From assembly GCA_022826245.1 (NCBI GenBank), contig JAJDVG010000058.1:1-64000 (forward strand): a stretch of 64,000 bases of DNA, written 5' to 3'. Below, one piece after another: positions 61,808 through 64,000 of this stretch. Numbering within the stretch: position 1 is the stretch's first letter; each line of letters opens with the position of its first letter. Origin of the DNA: Gammaproteobacteria bacterium (GTDB lineage: Bacteria; Pseudomonadota; Gammaproteobacteria; Steroidobacterales; Rariloculaceae). Below the pieces are notes generated by a model. It worked only from the letters and a program-made list of their open reading frames with translations, did not search any database and was not told where the DNA came from. The position numbers and the translations under genes were made by a program.

Positions 61808-62836
61808 ATGAGCGCCTTGGTCGAAGCGAAAGGTCTGACCAAGCACTTCCGCATCGGCCGCGGTCAGATCGTGCATGCGGTCGACGACATGTCGCTCGAC
61901 ATCCACGAGCGCGAGATCGTGGGCCTCGTCGGCGAGAGCGGCTCGGGGAAGTCGACCTTCGGCAAGGCGCTGCTCGGTCTGCACGACAAGACGGCGGGCA
62001 AGGTCCGCTTCGACGGCGAGACGCTGCCCGGGCGCTACCGGCCCGCGGACTTCCAGCGCTACGCGAGCCGCATGCAGATGATCTTCCAGGATCCCTACTC
62101 GAGCCTGAACCCGCGCATGACGGTCGGCGAGATCATCGGCGAGGGCCTGCGCCTGCACAGCGATCTTTCGGGCGCCGAGATTCGCGAGCGGGTCCACGAC
62201 TGGCTGCGCCGCGTCGGGCTCGAGCCCGATCACGCCTCGCGCTATCCGCACGAGTTCTCGGGAGGTCAGCGGCAGCGCGTCGGCATTGCGCGGGCGCTGA
62301 TCATGCAGCCGCAGTTCGTGGTCTGCGACGAGCCGATCTCCGCGCTCGACGTCTCGGTGCAGGCGCAGATCGTGAGATTGCTCGGCGAGCTCAAGTCCTC
62401 GATGGGCCTGACGATGCTGTTCATCGCCCACGACCTGTCGATGGTCCGCTATGTGTCCGACCGCATGGCCGTGATGTATCTCGGCTCGCTGATCGAGGTG
62501 GGCGTTTCGGACGACGTGTTTTTCCGCCCGAAGCATCCGTATACGGAGCTGCTGATCGGCTCGAACCCGCAGCCGGATCCGAGGATCGAGAGAGGCCGCG
62601 AGACCGTCGCGATCGAGGGAGAGATCCCGTCGCCGGTCAATGTCGGCGCCGGCTGCCGGTTTGCCGGGCGATGTCCCAAGGTCATGTCGGTCTGCAGGAC
62701 GGATACGCCGCCGCTGTTCAAGGTGCGGGACGAGACGGGGGAGCGGCGCGTGGCCTGTCATTTGTATGCCGATGGTGGCGATACAGCTCCGTCCGGCGTG
62801 CAAGGTAATGGTGGTAGCAATGGCGGCGGTGTCTGA
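61808..62836 (+). CDS. oppF: Oligopeptide ABC ATPase OppF
   Basis: 342 residues from the ATG at 61808; an upstream in-frame start would add 32 residues unlike the family. Walker A GESGSGKSTFGKALLG, signature FSGGQRQRVGIARAL, Walker B FVVCDEPISALDVS, and the Cys-containing tail (GAGCRFAGRCPKVMSVCRTD). It completes the A-B-C-D-F operon, with a gap of about 117 bases after oppD. Confidence 0.92.
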   Translation: MSALVEAKGLTKHFRIGRGQIVHAVDDMSLDIHEREIVGLVGESGSGKSTFGKALLGLHDKTAGKVRFDGETLPGRYRPADFQRYASRMQMIFQDPYSSLNPRMTVGEIIGEGLRLHSDLSGAEIRERVHDWLRRVGLEPDHASRYPHEFSGGQRQRVGIARALIMQPQFVVCDEPISALDVSVQAQIVRLLGELKSSMGLTMLFIAHDLSMVRYVSDRMAVMYLGSLIEVGVSDDVFFRPKHPYTELLIGSNPQPDPRIERGRETVAIEGEIPSPVNVGAGCRFAGRCPKVMSVCRTDTPPLFKVRDETGERRVACHLYADGGDTAPSGVQGNGGSNGGGV

Positions 62837-63001
62837 AGGCTGGGTCACGGCGCGGGGGCTGCCGCTGGGTGCGTCTCGGAACAAGTCCGGCCGCAGGTTT
62901 CAACGCGACGCGAGGACGAGCGCAATGTGCGGCGCGGCGCCGCGAGCTGCGCCACCCGGACGGCAGCACGGGAGCCCGTCATGATCGGAGGAGGGACGGC
63001 C

Positions 63002-64000
63002 ATGCGTGCCGGCACGCGTAAGCTCTCAATCATTGTGTTGGTCCTTTGGCCCGTATTCGCTCTGGCGCAGGACGCGGCCGTGCAGCGTGGAGCCATCCAG
63101 CTCGGCCCCCGGCCGGCGTTCCTCGTCGACGCGATGGCCGACGGCGAACTAAAGAGCACGCTGGAACAGTGCGCCGCTGGCCCGTTCCAGCCGACCGACT
63201 TCTCGATCGGCCATCGCGGCGCCGCGCTTCAGTTCGCCGAGCACACACGCGAGTCGTACGTGGCCGCGGCGCGCCAGGGCGCTGGCATCGTCGAGTGCGA
63301 CGTCACGTTCACGCAGGATCGCGAACTCGTCTGCCGCCATTCGCAGTGCGACCTGCACACGACGACGAACATCCTCGAAACGCCGCTGGCCGCGAAGTGT
63401 TCCGTGCCGTTCATGCCGTTCGACCCGGCGAACGTCGATCCCGAGACGGGCCGCCCGCGCCCGGCAATGGCGCAGTGCTGCACGAGCGACATCACGCTCG
63501 CCGAGTACCGTACGCTCAAGCCGAAGATGGACGGATTCAATCCCACGGCGACGACGGTCGACGAATATCTCGCCGGCACGGCGGCCTGGCGCACGGACCT
63601 CTACTCCGCCGACTCGACGCTCATGACGCACGCCGAAACCATCGCGCTCTTCCGGGAACTCGGCGTCAAGATGACCCCCGAACTCAAGTCGCCGAGCGTG
63701 GAAATGCCGTTCGAGGGCGACTACTCGCAGCAGGACTACGCCCGGCAACTCATCGGCGAGTACAGGGCGGCCGGCGTCGCGCCCAAGGACGTGTTTGTGC
63801 AGTCCTTCGACCTGCGCGACGTGCTCCACTGGATCGAGCATGAACCGGAGTTCGGCAGACAGGCCGTATACCTGGACGGCCGCGACGGCCTGGATCCTCC
63901 CATCGACCCGAACGAACCGGAAACCTTTGTCCCGAGCATGACGGAGCTTGCCGCGATGGGCGTACGCATCATCGCCCCACCGATGTGGATGCTCGTGACC
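63002..64000 (+). CDS. Glycerophosphodiester phosphodiesterase-family protein, 3-prime incomplete
   Basis: 333 codons to the end of the window without a stop. A signal peptide ([17 protein letters not shown]) follows a GGAGGAGGG ribosome site at the ATG at 63002. The GDPD core is present: [20 protein letters not shown], then [19 protein letters not shown], with the His, Glu and Asp metal ligands. Such enzymes split glycerophosphodiesters into glycerol-3-phosphate and an alcohol, here in the periplasm. It follows oppF by 165 bases and may be a separate unit. Confidence 0.88.
   Translation, partial: MRAGTRKLSIIVLVLWPVFALAQDAAVQRGAIQLGPRPAFLVDAMADGELKSTLEQCAAGPFQPTDFSIGHRGAALQFAEHTRESYVAAARQGAGIVECDVTFTQDRELVCRHSQCDLHTTTNILETPLAAKCSVPFMPFDPANVDPETGRPRPAMAQCCTSDITLAEYRTLKPKMDGFNPTATTVDEYLAGTAAWRTDLYSADSTLMTHAETIALFRELGVKMTPELKSPSVEMPFEGDYSQQDYARQLIGEYRAAGVAPKDVFVQSFDLRDVLHWIEHEPEFGRQAVYLDGRDGLDPPIDPNEPETFVPSMTELAAMGVRIIAPPMWMLVT

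Noticed and set aside
1..64000. CRISPR array or integrase
   Set aside because: No regularly spaced identical repeats and no recognisable integrase or transposase coding sequence were found.

Overview
The window is a GC-rich (about two thirds G+C by eye) bacterial chromosomal segment, most likely from an uncultured, marine or host-associated proteobacterium, probably a gammaproteobacterium. This is inferred from family content only: DUF1552/DUF1592 proteins, DUF6152 proteins, an HAE1-type RND pump, a GMC oxidoreductase, sulfatase and Opp-type ABC genes, and many toxin-antitoxin modules. No rRNA, CRISPR array, integrase or transposase was recognised.

Layout. 0-16 kb is mainly metabolic and envelope genes: a VapBC module, a cupin, an FKBP isomerase, a minus-strand cluster of a secreted ankyrin protein with DUF1592-type and DUF1552 proteins, a four-gene DUF1538/DUF1538/PII-like/CBS operon, an M3 peptidase, a Na+/Ca2+ exchanger and a GMC oxidoreductase. 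16-35 kb is an accessory region: two WYL regulators, a GIY-YIG-like nuclease, an unrecognised protein, two DUF2779 nuclease-like paralogs (one catalytically degenerate and fused to a ClpX-type zinc finger), a dnaB with an in-frame TAG, a RES toxin module flanked by about 700-bp direct repeats that carry gene remnants, a minimal dnaQ, a double-AAA ATPase beside a WYL regulator, and decayed sulfatase and ATP-grasp-like genes. 35-44.7 kb returns to envelope and metabolic genes: GNAT, a DUF6152 pair, an RND pump with its adaptor, mmsA, and a DUF4097 protein behind a clear sigma-54 promoter.

44.7-49.3 kb is the most unusual part: a minus-strand tRNA array in two clusters (7 + 6 genes, plus one remnant), many of them atypical (Leu-type anticodons in short-variable-arm bodies, anticodon loops lacking U33, reduced D-arms, an expanded variable arm, a GCG anticodon). 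The clusters enclose a ParDE module, a truncated IrrE-like gene and a patatin fragment. Upstream of the array on the same strand lies a candidate structured RNA of about 270 nt with its own promoter and terminator.

49.3-64 kb holds an XRE regulator, an AbrB-type/Doc module, another DUF6152 pair, a methyltransferase-HNH fusion, a drug-type ABC exporter coupled to a YgiT-type zinc-finger protein, and a full Opp peptide importer (A-B-C-D-F) whose OppC carries an inserted FN3-like domain. The last gene, a secreted glycerophosphodiesterase-family protein, runs off the end.

Working together: the Opp operon would import peptides; the RND permease and its adaptor form one pump; the DUF1552/DUF1592 proteins look like a periplasmic or surface redox/degradation cluster. 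The toxin-antitoxin modules, tRNA array, repeats and gene remnants mark integration and decay of mobile DNA.
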